DNA of 64,000 nucleotides from Chrysogorgia sp. JL179-B06 (lineage: Eukaryota > Cnidaria > Anthozoa > Scleralcyonacea > Chrysogorgiidae), in the NCBI GenBank assembly GCA_035772405.1, contig JAYKKM010000079.1:635001-699000 (forward strand). Direction: 5' to 3'. Made by a program: the position numbers and the translations under genes. How positions within the stretch are numbered: the stretch's first letter is position 1; every line of letters starts with the position of its first letter. Positions 55,745 through 64,000 of this stretch are shown here, piece after piece. The notes beneath the pieces were generated by a model. It did no database searches. It saw only the letters and a program-made list of their open reading frames with translations, and had not been told where the DNA came from.

Positions 55745-55930
55745 AAGGTATGTCAAAGGCGCCGCAGGCTACCACCATACGACCCATGTCTGACCACGGA
55801 GCACAGCTAAGATCTAAATGTTGATTTTACTGAAGGAGGAAAACCCCGGAGGAAAACCCTCGAAGCACGGGAGAGATCAACTAATAACTCTACTCACATG
55901 AGTTCCAAGCTCGCGAATCAACACGGGGTT
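55745..55930 (-). mobile_element. 5S-derived SINE, 3' part only, copy 4
   Basis: The plus strand GGCGCCGCAGGCTACCACCA to GCTCGCGAATCAACACGGGG matches the body of 22150-22440, but the 5S head is replaced by other sequence at 55930. Confidence 0.65.
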
Positions 55931-55934
55931 ATTT

Positions 55935-56335
55935 ACGAGTCACGTTTCAGAGTGATTGTAAGTTTAGTAAGCGTGTCAAGCTTAAGTTAACTAAGGCAAA
56001 TAGATGTTTGTACGTCATAAGAACACTTAATTAGGAAAGAACGCTATAATCAGAAAGAAATAGACCTCTTGTTTAAATCAATAGTACTTCCTAATATCAC
56101 TTATACCCTCTCCGTTTATGGAGCTTCTGAACCAGACCTCAAGATAGTTCAGCGATTCCTAGATCGATGCTATAAAAGATGTTATACGTCTCAACTTTTT
56201 AGCATTTATGAACTTTTACATAAACATGATCTAAGAATTTGCAACAAAGTTACTGCTTTAGATAATCAACCATTAAAACGAGTTAGAGCAGCAATGTTTT
56301 ATTTTATTTATTATTTTTATTAAGCTTTGCCTTAC
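55935..56335 (+). mobile_element. LINE fragment, plus
   Basis: The plus strand encodes KSIVLPNITYTLSVYGASEP, DLKIVQRFLDRCYKRCYTSQ and IYELLHKHDLRICNKV, the thumb region of a non-LTR reverse transcriptase. Confidence 0.65.
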
Positions 56336-56524
56336 ATGATTACAATAATATGTCAATACATTCATGCAAATACAAGTTAGAAGGCGGGAAAACCGCAACA
56401 GCTGAAGGCCAATTACTGCGGATCCATTATTACTATATTTTGAATGAGGTACAAAAAACTAAACAGGAAAAAGAAATGAGTAGAATGAAAAGAAGACAGA
56501 AACAAGTATACAAGTAAACAAAGA

Positions 56525-56535
56525 GACAGACAGAC

Positions 56536-56591
<56 letters not shown>

Positions 56592-56604
56592 CAAGCAACT
56601 AATC

Positions 56605-56662
<58 letters not shown>
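56525..56662. repeat. (CAGA)n microsatellite
   Basis: Two (CAGA)n blocks split by ACAACAAGCAACTAATCAGA. 'SVCLSVCLS' frames here are artefacts. Confidence 0.9.
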
Positions 56663-57323
56663 CAAACAAGCAACTAATCAACAGACAATTAATTACACAA
56701 AGAAACAGTCTGAAAAATCACACGAAGACCAGGAGACGAGTGTAGTTTAAAAACAACAAGAAGGGAGGACCAATAAACTACGAGCCGAATTACACTTGAC
56801 ACAGACTGTCTTCCATGTACGTGTGTCCTCAGCGTTGAAAGTTGTTTTATCGGGTGATAAAAGACGAGGCGATAGCTGCAGATTACCGACTATTTCAGTG
56901 ATTCAAGCCATTTTCGCCGAGAAAATCGAAGGAAAAGTTTATGTAAATCAGGACGAATCTTTATCACATATAAAGACACGATACGGTCATGATTTTCCTT
57001 TGTGTTTTCCTCATGAATTATTAATGAGTTTTGAAGGTAATTGTGGTGATAGTGAAGGTCATCAGTCGGGTCATGTTTATGGTGATGGTGACTGGTTTAT
57101 ACTTTAGTCATGATTATATATATATATATTTAGTCCTGGTATTGTTGCTGATTATTATCAAAATAAAATACGTGAAAATACATGAATGAATGGAAGTGGC
57201 TAATTGGAGTGCGCATTATCGTGAAAGGTGTATCAAGCCGTATAAATGGTCATTTTTATTCGCAACAGCTACTATATCTTCTTAGAGGCAACTACCACAG
57301 GCTATTCTAGAGACTACTCTCAC

Positions 57324-57524
57324 CTTGTTTTGGCTTGCAGTTATATGCGTGAATATCCATGGGTTTTCCAAGTCCAGTGGCAAGTCGAGTGATGTTTGCA
57401 CCAGTATTTTTATTGGCACTATAAACGGAATTCGTTTGCCAATCGGTCCAGTACAGACGTTCGTGAAGTAACGTTAAACCAAACGGATGATTGACTTGGT
57501 TACTGGCTCTGTATAGAAAACCAA
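57324..57524 (-). CDS. Receptor B: YWTD propeller 2, last part
   Basis: Phase 1-1, 201 bases. NHPFGLTLLHERLYWTDWQT, then ITRLATGLGKPMDIHAYNC. Closes the second propeller. The low-end flank (57240-57323) is nearly identical to receptor A's, showing that intron sequence was copied too. Confidence 0.92.
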
Positions 57525-57643
57525 CTAAAGAAAACAAGAAAGAAATCTCTGAGTTTTTGGTTTTCAACAATGTCTCATGCAGGTTGTTCGATGAAAGATT
57601 GGCGTTAATAGCGTTGACAAGTTAAACAAAGAAGATCACTTAC

Positions 57644-57870
57644 AAAATATAAACTTTTCGTTGATCACCACATCGCGTTCTCCGCTATCCAGGTAAATAA
57701 ACTCGATGCTATCTTCGAAAGCGTCTGCCCAATACAACTTCTTGTTGACGTGGTCTATGGTAAGACCGTTTGGCCAACGAATACCATTATTCACAAGAAC
57801 GCTTCTGTTGCTGCCGTCCATATATGCCCGCTCGATTTTTGGAATACCCCAATCCGTCCAATACATGTAA
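57644..57870 (-). CDS. Receptor B: YWTD propeller 2, middle part
   Basis: Phase 2 in, phase 1 out, 227 bases. [20 protein letters not shown], then [20 protein letters not shown], textbook LDLR class B blades with the conserved NG turn. The following intron is only 119 bases (57525-57643), against 1360 in receptor A. Confidence 0.92.
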
Positions 57871-57930
57871 CTGAATAGAAAATAACAAATAATTCCCCAA
57901 CACAACCAGGTGATAAATCAGACAAAGTGT

Positions 57931-58500
57931 GATGCTACTCTGGCTTTAAAAGGTTTTTTGAACGTAACTTTAAAAGTTACTGTCCATGACACAAAGTTTC
58001 GACACTCCAATCCAGTGTCTTCATCAGGGGTGATCGTTGTAAAGATAGGTTCCCTCATAGAACCGATGATGACGTTATCTATTAACAAGATGCAAATAAG
58101 CTTCTTGTAATAAACCACCGTCATGGCGATTCGATGGGGCGTGGGCGCTATTGATATACCGCGGATTAGTGGTAATAATTTTGGAATTTTCCCGCGCAAT
58201 CTCATGGTAGGATACACACGCGTGTTCCGACAAAGCAGAATTTTCCTTTTTTGAAAAGCAAACAGCCTTTTGGTGTTCTTTCAAACGCGTACTAAACGGA
58301 CGTTTAGTCTGACCGATGCTCCTGATCACAGTCATTGCACGCGAAATGGAATAAATAACGTCTTTCCTCTGTTCCTTCGCAATACGATCCTTATGTTTTG
58401 CAAAAATATGACCGAACGTCAAGAAAGGTTTTTGAGCAACTTACGTTACGTTACCTTTAAGTTACGTTCAAAAAAACTTTTTTAAAGCCAGAGTAGCGTC
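57931..58500 (-). mobile_element. Penelope-like GIY-YIG fragment flanked by inverted repeats
   Basis: The minus strand encodes RSIGQTKRPFSTRLKEHQKA, KKENSALSEHACVSYHEIAR and NSKIITTNPRY...GGLLQEAYLHLVNR, the GIY-YIG endonuclease end of a Penelope-like polyprotein. The segment is bounded by inverted repeats of about 50 bases (CTACTCTGGCTTTAAAAGG at 57932, complement near 58495). A hammerhead-like fold is at 57985-58030 on minus. In receptor B's propeller-2 intron. Confidence 0.7.
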
Positions 58501-58574
58501 AAACTATGTCTGAATAGGAAATAATTATGAATTAATTAATAATTATGGTTTAAATGAAGTCCTGTATATATAAA

Positions 58575-58985
58575 TAGTAACTAGAAGTTACTATCGCAAG
58601 GGAAGTGCTGCCTCGAAATCCAAGGCAGTTGTGATATTTTGCAAAATTGCAAAAATAAGCGGTGGGCTTATTGAAGTCAAAGTCGCAGCGGAGGTAATAG
58701 AGCTTCGTACCCATGCGGTTATGGTTTAGGTAATACCAGAGCAGTGAGTTCTACATATATATGGAGTTCACAATGAGCTTGCTGGACCATAGGTACGTAC
58801 TAACTCTGGGGCACTCTGGGATACGTTAGACATCTATCTGGGGTAAGACATTCATTATGCACAGCCAGGGCCCCCTGCATGTGCTGCACGTCTGAGTACC
58901 CCCGCACTTGTTGTGTTGTAACCGTTCTCAACATCTATTCACAATATAGTAGTTCATGAACATGTGTAATATCAAACAGATGTAA
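58575..58985. repeat. Dispersed repeat, about 400 bases, copy 2
   Basis: Same sequence as 42050-42460, from AGAAGTTACTATCGCAAGGG to ATGTGTAATAT. 58985-59315 is AT-rich intron with nothing supportable. Confidence 0.65.
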
Positions 58986-59315
58986 GTTGAACAGTTGCAT
59001 AAAAATGCAGTTGAACATAAAGATAAAATAGTTCAAGTATACAGTAACATAGTTCTCTGTACAAGACTTGCATAAAAATGCAGTTCAATATGAACACAAA
59101 ACGTTGACATTATAACAGCTGATAAACTAAGTTAATCAAAATTAAATAATTATGAATTAATTAATAATTATGGTTTAAATGAAGTATATATAAATAGTAA
59201 TTACAATATATACCATGGTGATTATAGTAACTTAGTGTTCATTGTGTATATGTTTTTACAGAAACGCTCTATGCAGTACACACCTATTTCTTACTTCGCT
59301 ATTCAACTGACTTAC

Positions 59316-59718
59316 CCTGCTACCGGATCAACTATGATATCCCTTGGTTCACGCAAGTCGGAGTTAATCAATACTCGTCTGTAAGAACCATCGAATCTGG
59401 ACACTTCAATGGTATCATATGTAGTACTGGTCCAGTATAAGTTACGACCAGCTAAATCAACAGTCAGACCATCTGCAGTTCCGACTTTATCAGCGAAAAG
59501 TGTTTCATATCCTGTCCCATTTCTAAATGCCCTACTGATCAATTTAAGGGTGACATCCGTCCAATAAATTCTGTCCTCCACTGGATCAAACTCCAAAGCA
59601 ATTGGTCTGCTTATTTTTGTGCCTGGAGCGAACTCGATTTCAACAGGTTCAACGTTGACGCTATCTGTTTGAAGCTGATAGATTTTTCCGGCGCCACCAT
59701 CCGCAAACATGATGAACT
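59316..59718 (-). CDS. Receptor B: YWTD propeller 2, first part
   Basis: Phase 1 in, phase 2 out, 403 bases. Contains RIYWTDVTLKLISRAFRNGT and NLYWTSTTYDTIEVSRFDGS. Very close to receptor A exon 5, with replacements clustered in the first 40 residues (VNVEPVEIEFAPGTKISRPI against VDVEPSPIRFGPEVNISGPV). Confidence 0.92.
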
Positions 59719-59925
59719 CTAGAAATGGCACAACACAATAAATCATGCATGGTTGTAGGATGTGTCTACGATGATGATGGTACACTCGCATACGAATGGA
59801 TTCTTTTTATCAAATGCGGGAAACTACACATGACAAAACTCTACTTTACATCAAACCGCGCCAAACATATATCGTACTTGACGTTACACCACAAATTATC
59901 CGTAGCACATCACACCACATAATAA

Positions 59926-60388
59926 TTAAAGGGACACTGCAACCAAAATACAAATGTAGTTCATATGAAAGCTCTTACTGACTTTAGTTTATTTCCAAAG
60001 TTTCAGCATTCCTATCAATTTAGTTAAGAAGATATGGCTAGTTGAAGTTGCAGATTTGAGGATTTTGACGCAATATTGGTTTTGAAAATATGACGTCATT
60101 GAATGATTCTTTATCGGCAGTGGAGTTGTTTTGATGGTGATCACATAGTGATAGCTGTTGTGAATGCTCTTGGGAGTAAAATTAGTCGAAATAAACTATT
60201 TAGTTCCGCGTACAGGAAAGTAGAGGAGCTTCTTAGGCATAATACGAGATAGAATCACTCAGTGACATCATATTTGAGAACAAAATATGGCGTCGAAATT
60301 GGACAAACTTTCCAACTTCAACTAGCCATATCTTCTTAACTAAATTGATTATGAACTATATTTGTATTTTGGCTGGAGTATCCTTTAA
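59926..60388. mobile_element. TTAA-ended foldback MITE
   Basis: TTAAAGGGACACTGCAACCA at the left; CCAGCCAAAATACAAATAT (complement) to TTTAA at the right. Arms include AAGAAGATATGGCTAGTTGA/AACTAGCCATATCTTC. TTAA at both ends. It overlaps no exon; the EGF exon starts 84 bases on. Confidence 0.8.
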
Positions 60389-60471
60389 CATACAATATAA
60401 AATTACATCACATCTCATCACACCAAATAACTCATGATACACATCAAATTTATATCTTAAAATAACCTTAC

Positions 60472-60609
60472 CACATTTGAAAGCATCTTCGCAGGATTTT
60501 CCATCATCTGCTAGCTTAAATCCTATCCCACATGCGCACTTAAAGCCGTTTGGTTCCAACAAGCAGAGTTGTTGACAGCCTCCGTTATTTGAGCCACATC
60601 GGTTAATCA
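60472..60609 (-). CDS. Receptor B: EGF after propeller 1
   Basis: Phase 1-1, 138 bases. NRCGSNNGGCQQLCLLEPNG and FKCACGIGFKLADDGKSC keep all six EGF cysteines. An additional Cys (FKCG) occurs at the end. The next intron holds the large tRNA-like tandem array. Confidence 0.92.
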
Positions 60610-60679
60610 CTGAAACAAACAATATGTTTAGCGTTATTCAAAAGAGATTAAATTATAAGTAGTCAAAGGTAATCATCAA

Positions 60680-61945
60680 TATACATGAACTAAGATGAGT
60701 GAATGTTACATATGTGTACAGCCTGTAACCTGATAACTAGTGAAATTCTCTAACCATTGAGCTACATGGACTAAGATGATGAGTGAAGGTTACATATGTG
60801 TACAACCTGTAACCTTCTGATGACTATGGCGAGATGCCCTAACCATTGAGCTACATGGACTAAGATGATGTGTGCAGGTTACATATGTGTACAACCAGTA
60901 ACCTTCTGATGATTAGAGAGATGCTCTAACTATTGAACTACATGGACTAAGATGATGAGTGAAGGTTACATATGTGTACAACCTGTAACCTTCTGATGAC
61001 TAGTGAGATGTTCTAACTATTGAGCTACATGAACTAAGATGATGAGTGAAGGTTACATATGTGTACAACCTGTAACCTTCTGATGACTAGTGAGATGTTC
61101 TAACTATTGAGCTACATGGACTAAGATGATGAGTGAAGGTTACATAAACCTTCTGATGACTAGAGAGATGCTCTAACTATTGAGCTACATGGACTAAGAT
61201 GATGAGTGAAGGTTATATATGTGTACAACCTGTAACCTTCTGATGACTAGTGAGATGCTCTAACTATTGAGCTACATGGACTAAGATGATAGAGTGAAGG
61301 TTACATATGTGTACAACCTGTAAACTTCTGATGAGTAGTGAGATGCTCTAACTATTGAGCTACATGGACTAAGATGATGAGTGAAGGTTACATATGTGTA
61401 CAACCTATAACCTTCTGATGACTAGAGAGATGCTCCAACTATTCAGCTACATGGACTAAGATGATGAGTGAAGGTTATATATGTGTACAACCTGTAACCT
61501 TCTGATGACTAGTGAGATGCTCTAACTATTGAGCTACATGGACTAAGATATGATGAGTGAAGGTTACATATGTGTACAACCTGTAACCTTCTGATGACTA
61601 GTGAGATGCTCTAACTATTGAGCTACATGGACTAAGATGATAGAGTGAAGGTTACATATGTGTACAACCTGTAAACTTCTGATGACTAGTGAGATGCTCT
61701 AACTATTGAGCTACATGGACTAAGATGATGAGTGAAGGTTACATATGTGTACAACCTATAACCTTCTGATGACTAGAGAGATGCTCTAACTATTGAACTA
61801 CATGGACTAAGATGATGAGTGAATGCTCTAACTATTGAACATGGACTAAGATGATGAGTGAAGGTTACATATATGTGTACAACCTATAACCTTCTGAAGA
61901 GTAGAGAGATGCTCTAACTATTGAACTACATGGACTAAGCTGATC
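60680..61945. repeat. tRNA-like tandem array, about 88-base unit, about 14 copies
   Basis: Minus-strand unit: CATGTAGCTCAATAGTTAGA (A box), GCATCTCACTAGTCATCAGA, AGGTTACAGGTTGTACACAT. Homologous in place and unit to the 3-4 copy array of receptor A (27326-27650), expanded here. Some units have lost 10-40 bases. Confidence 0.85.
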
Positions 61946-61983
61946 AACCATATCTCTCCAGGCAAAATCTGAATTCTTATTAC

Positions 61984-62399
61984 CTGTTGGTTGTCTTGAG
62001 AGATCTACGACAACTAGTCCCATAACCCCTTTGGTGGACCTCTTGCTTGGGATTGTAATATTTGTAACTATGGTTTCGTTTCTCACACCAAAAATGCCAT
62101 TTGCCAACCAATCCGTCCAGAAAAGAATTCCATTAAGAAAATCCAAATCAAAGCCATGGTACTGCGAAACATCCATAGATGTGTCTTCGAAGACCTTCGT
62201 CCTCTGTCCACCGTTGTAATCAATGGAGGTTATGGTGTCATATTTGGCGTCGATCCAATACAGACGTTTGTTGATGTAATCAACTGTGATGCCATTAGGC
62301 CATTCAATGTTGTTTATCACCAGAACCCTTCTGTTACCTCCTGCTAAGGTACAGCGTTCTATTCTGGGAACAACTCCCCAGTCACTCCAAAACAGCAAG
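61984..62399 (-). CDS. Receptor B: YWTD propeller 1, second half
   Basis: First receptor B exon in the window. Phase 2 in, phase 1 out, 416 bases. Blades [40 protein letters not shown] and GILFWTDWLANGIFGVRNET. The WPNGI turn is intact where receptor A has WPSGI. It is one codon longer than the receptor A exon, at DTSMDVSQYHGFD. Confidence 0.92.
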
Positions 62400-63640
62400 C
62401 TTTGAAAGAGAATTAGCAGAAATTGTTTGAAGACATGGAAAAATTTCGGGGGGAAATTGTACTGAACCGCTTTTAAAAAGCGTAAATTTCTATGATCATG
62501 GCGTCATCGACTTAGTTGTAGTACCTTCCCTATCTCTCCTCTCCCCCCATCTCTCTGCCCCTCGCTCTCCTTCTCTCTCCTCCTCTCTCTCCTTCTCTCT
62601 GCCCCTCTCCCTCTATCTCTTAACTCGTCTTGCTCCTTCCGTCTTTTCCTCCCAGTGTCCCTCCGTACCACCTGAATTTCTCCCACCTCTCAATCCTAAC
62701 CTGTCTATCCCTTTCACCACCTCCACACACTCTCAACCCACGCACTCCATCTATCTCCCCATTATCTCCTCTTTCCCACCGCCCATCCTCTGTATCCCTA
62801 CCATCCACCTCCATTCTTACATCTCTGTATCCCTTCTTACATCTCTGTATCCCTTCTCTCTCTACACCACTGATCTCTAAAGAAGACTGGATCGAGCAAC
62901 TATTGAAGCAGGAAGTCCGCCATTACTAAGGGACCAACTGAGGATCCTATGAGGTTTTTTGTTGGATTATGTGACAAAATAAAATAATTTTACTATAAAG
63001 AGGACCAGAAGACATTTTTCAAATTACTGGGTAAAACGATTCATGGCCTACCTACAGATTTACTGCGACTTTCGTCCCTTAGTAATGGCCGCCGTTGGCT
63101 CTAATTATCCAGTGAGAGAAACCTAATATGAGACGTCAAATTAGGTTCAAGATTTTATGCATTTCATATTAACAAAGAAACTATATTGGCAAGACAATAA
63201 ACCTATTTCGCGAGCGTCACAGTTTGATTTGCTTGCAAACTCGGAGCTTCTAATGATCTCTCGCCAATTTACATTGTGCAAATATGCAAGCTTCAAAATC
63301 AGCTCATCAGATACAATAGAAAGCTCAATCCAGTCCTATTTTTGAGATCAGTGTTCTACACATCTTCTACTCTCCCACATTACTGGCGCTGTTTCCACCT
63401 GTCTCTCCCGCCAACTCTACATTTTCCAACTCTACATTTCCCATCCTTTCTGGGTAATAAAACGTCCCCCTTATATTTTATTGAGCTTCACCATTGTTAC
63501 ACTCTTCAGTCTTACTGTAAAAGATCTATATATTTTATTATCATTTCCTATGACTTATATACATGCGCTATCTTAATTTACATATTCGTAATAAGTTGAA
63601 GTAATTAATATTCGCATAACAACCATAAACAAAGACAAGA
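62400..63640. other. Receptor B intron at window edge, no gene seen
   Basis: Continues the intron homologous to 28116-28654: first bases nearly identical, then a pyrimidine-rich tract (62525-62880). 62940-63640 shows no exon and no element I can name. The missing first propeller exon is not here. Confidence 0.55.
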
Positions 63641-63644
63641 TTCC

Positions 63645-63835
63645 TCTTTCAAAGACAAGATTCCTCTTAGACCACGTGTTGTTTATCAGTTTACGTGTCG
63701 AAGCTGCGGGAGCTTCGTATGTCCGAGAAACAATCCGACACCTACAGACACGTGTTTCAGAGCACTTGGGAATCTCACCTCTCACCAGAAAGATACGCAG
63801 TAACCCTCCTGCCACTAACATCCTTTCTCATCACC
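63645..63835 (+). mobile_element. Penelope-like GIY-YIG fragment, plus
   Basis: The plus strand reads RPRVVYQFTCRSCGSFY-like, then VRETIRHLQTRVSEHLGISP and LTRKIRSNPPATNILSHHH across one frame shift. The YVxET-x-HLxTRVxEH pattern is a GIY-YIG endonuclease of a Penelope-like or related element. Confidence 0.6.
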
Positions 63836-64000
63836 ATAGACCATAATGGCGGCCAGTCTAAATATTCTTTTATATGCATGCAAATTAGCCTTTCTGGCCT
63901 CGTTACAAAGCAAAGATTCTTTGGAATTACAAATTTGGGCGCGTATATATGAAAGAGGTGTAAGACACTAACTTATTAGGTTCGGCTCATGAAAAGTTCG

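Larger units (their letters stand above)
36215..62399 (-). other. Receptor B gene (19 exons seen, 5' end off window)
   Basis: Tandem paralogue of receptor A, transcribed toward it. Nineteen exons with GT-AG borders join without a frame break into 1514 codons and a stop at 36336-36338, followed by a polyadenylation signal at 36215-36220. The signal exon and first propeller exon, present in A, must lie beyond base 64000. The order is the second half of propeller one, EGF, propeller two, Cys-rich, WAP-like, EGF, one sushi, two HYR, Kazal, sushi-like, short Cys exon, GCC2/GCC3-like, SEA-like region with a furin-type site, transmembrane helix and a roughly 240-residue cytoplasmic tail. Compared with A it has one sushi exon instead of four, and a possible Thr/Pro cassette after the second EGF. 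Probably a single-pass type I cell-surface receptor or adhesion protein; function unknown. Confidence 0.9.

Noticed and set aside
60680..61945. CRISPR-like look of regular repeats (also 23940-24260, 3090-3625)
   Set aside because: Units are directly tandem without unique spacers, in a eukaryotic intron; minisatellites.

Overview
The window is nuclear DNA of an intron-rich animal, most likely a cnidarian. This is inferred from the extracellular domain repertoire (YWTD propellers, HYR, sushi, Kazal, WAP, GCC2/GCC3-like), the Penelope-like and CR1/L2-like retroelement families, and TTAGGG-type telomeric motifs. It is not proven by any single marker, and the species cannot be named. No bacterial, organellar or rRNA gene is present.

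The main content is two tandem paralogous genes on the minus strand. Receptor B (right) runs from beyond the right edge to its stop at 36336. Receptor A (left) runs from its signal-peptide exon at 32720 to beyond the left edge. I rebuilt both exon by exon from GT-AG sites and phase. Receptor A gives 22 exons and 1473 codons in one frame. Receptor B gives 19 exons and 1514 codons plus stop. The shared plan is: signal peptide, six-bladed YWTD propeller, EGF, second YWTD propeller, an unassigned Cys-rich module, WAP-like, EGF, sushi (four in A, one in B), HYR, HYR, follistatin/Kazal, sushi-like, a short Cys exon plus GCC2/GCC3-like module, a SEA-like juxtamembrane region with an RRKR site, a transmembrane helix, and a long cytoplasmic tail with Tyr and PPxY motifs. 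The last two parts are seen only in B. Almost every ectodomain exon is phase 1-1, the usual signature of exon shuffling. The first propeller-EGF-propeller block resembles LRP4/5/6, but there are no LDLa repeats and the distal half differs. I do not recognise this exact architecture.

Layout. 1-32720: receptor A with large, transposon-filled introns. 32721-36214: spacer between the genes, holding a SINE, a TA-flanked inverted-repeat element and a fossil Penelope-like terminal repeat. 36215-64000: receptor B, whose signal peptide and first propeller exon lie off the right edge.

Introns are packed with mobile DNA: CR1/L2-like LINE 3' ends on both strands, an R2/NeSL-type LINE with a restriction-like endonuclease (51.1-53.3 kb), several foldback MITEs, 5S-rRNA-derived and tRNA-derived SINEs, and many minisatellites. 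The most striking element is in receptor A's WAP-EGF intron (14.4-17.7 kb). It is a near-perfect 3-kb palindrome made of two head-to-head Penelope-like elements. Each arm ends in a good hammerhead ribozyme motif, and a third hammerhead lies just outside, flanked by (TA)n. A degenerate relative of that third motif lies by the 3' end of receptor B.
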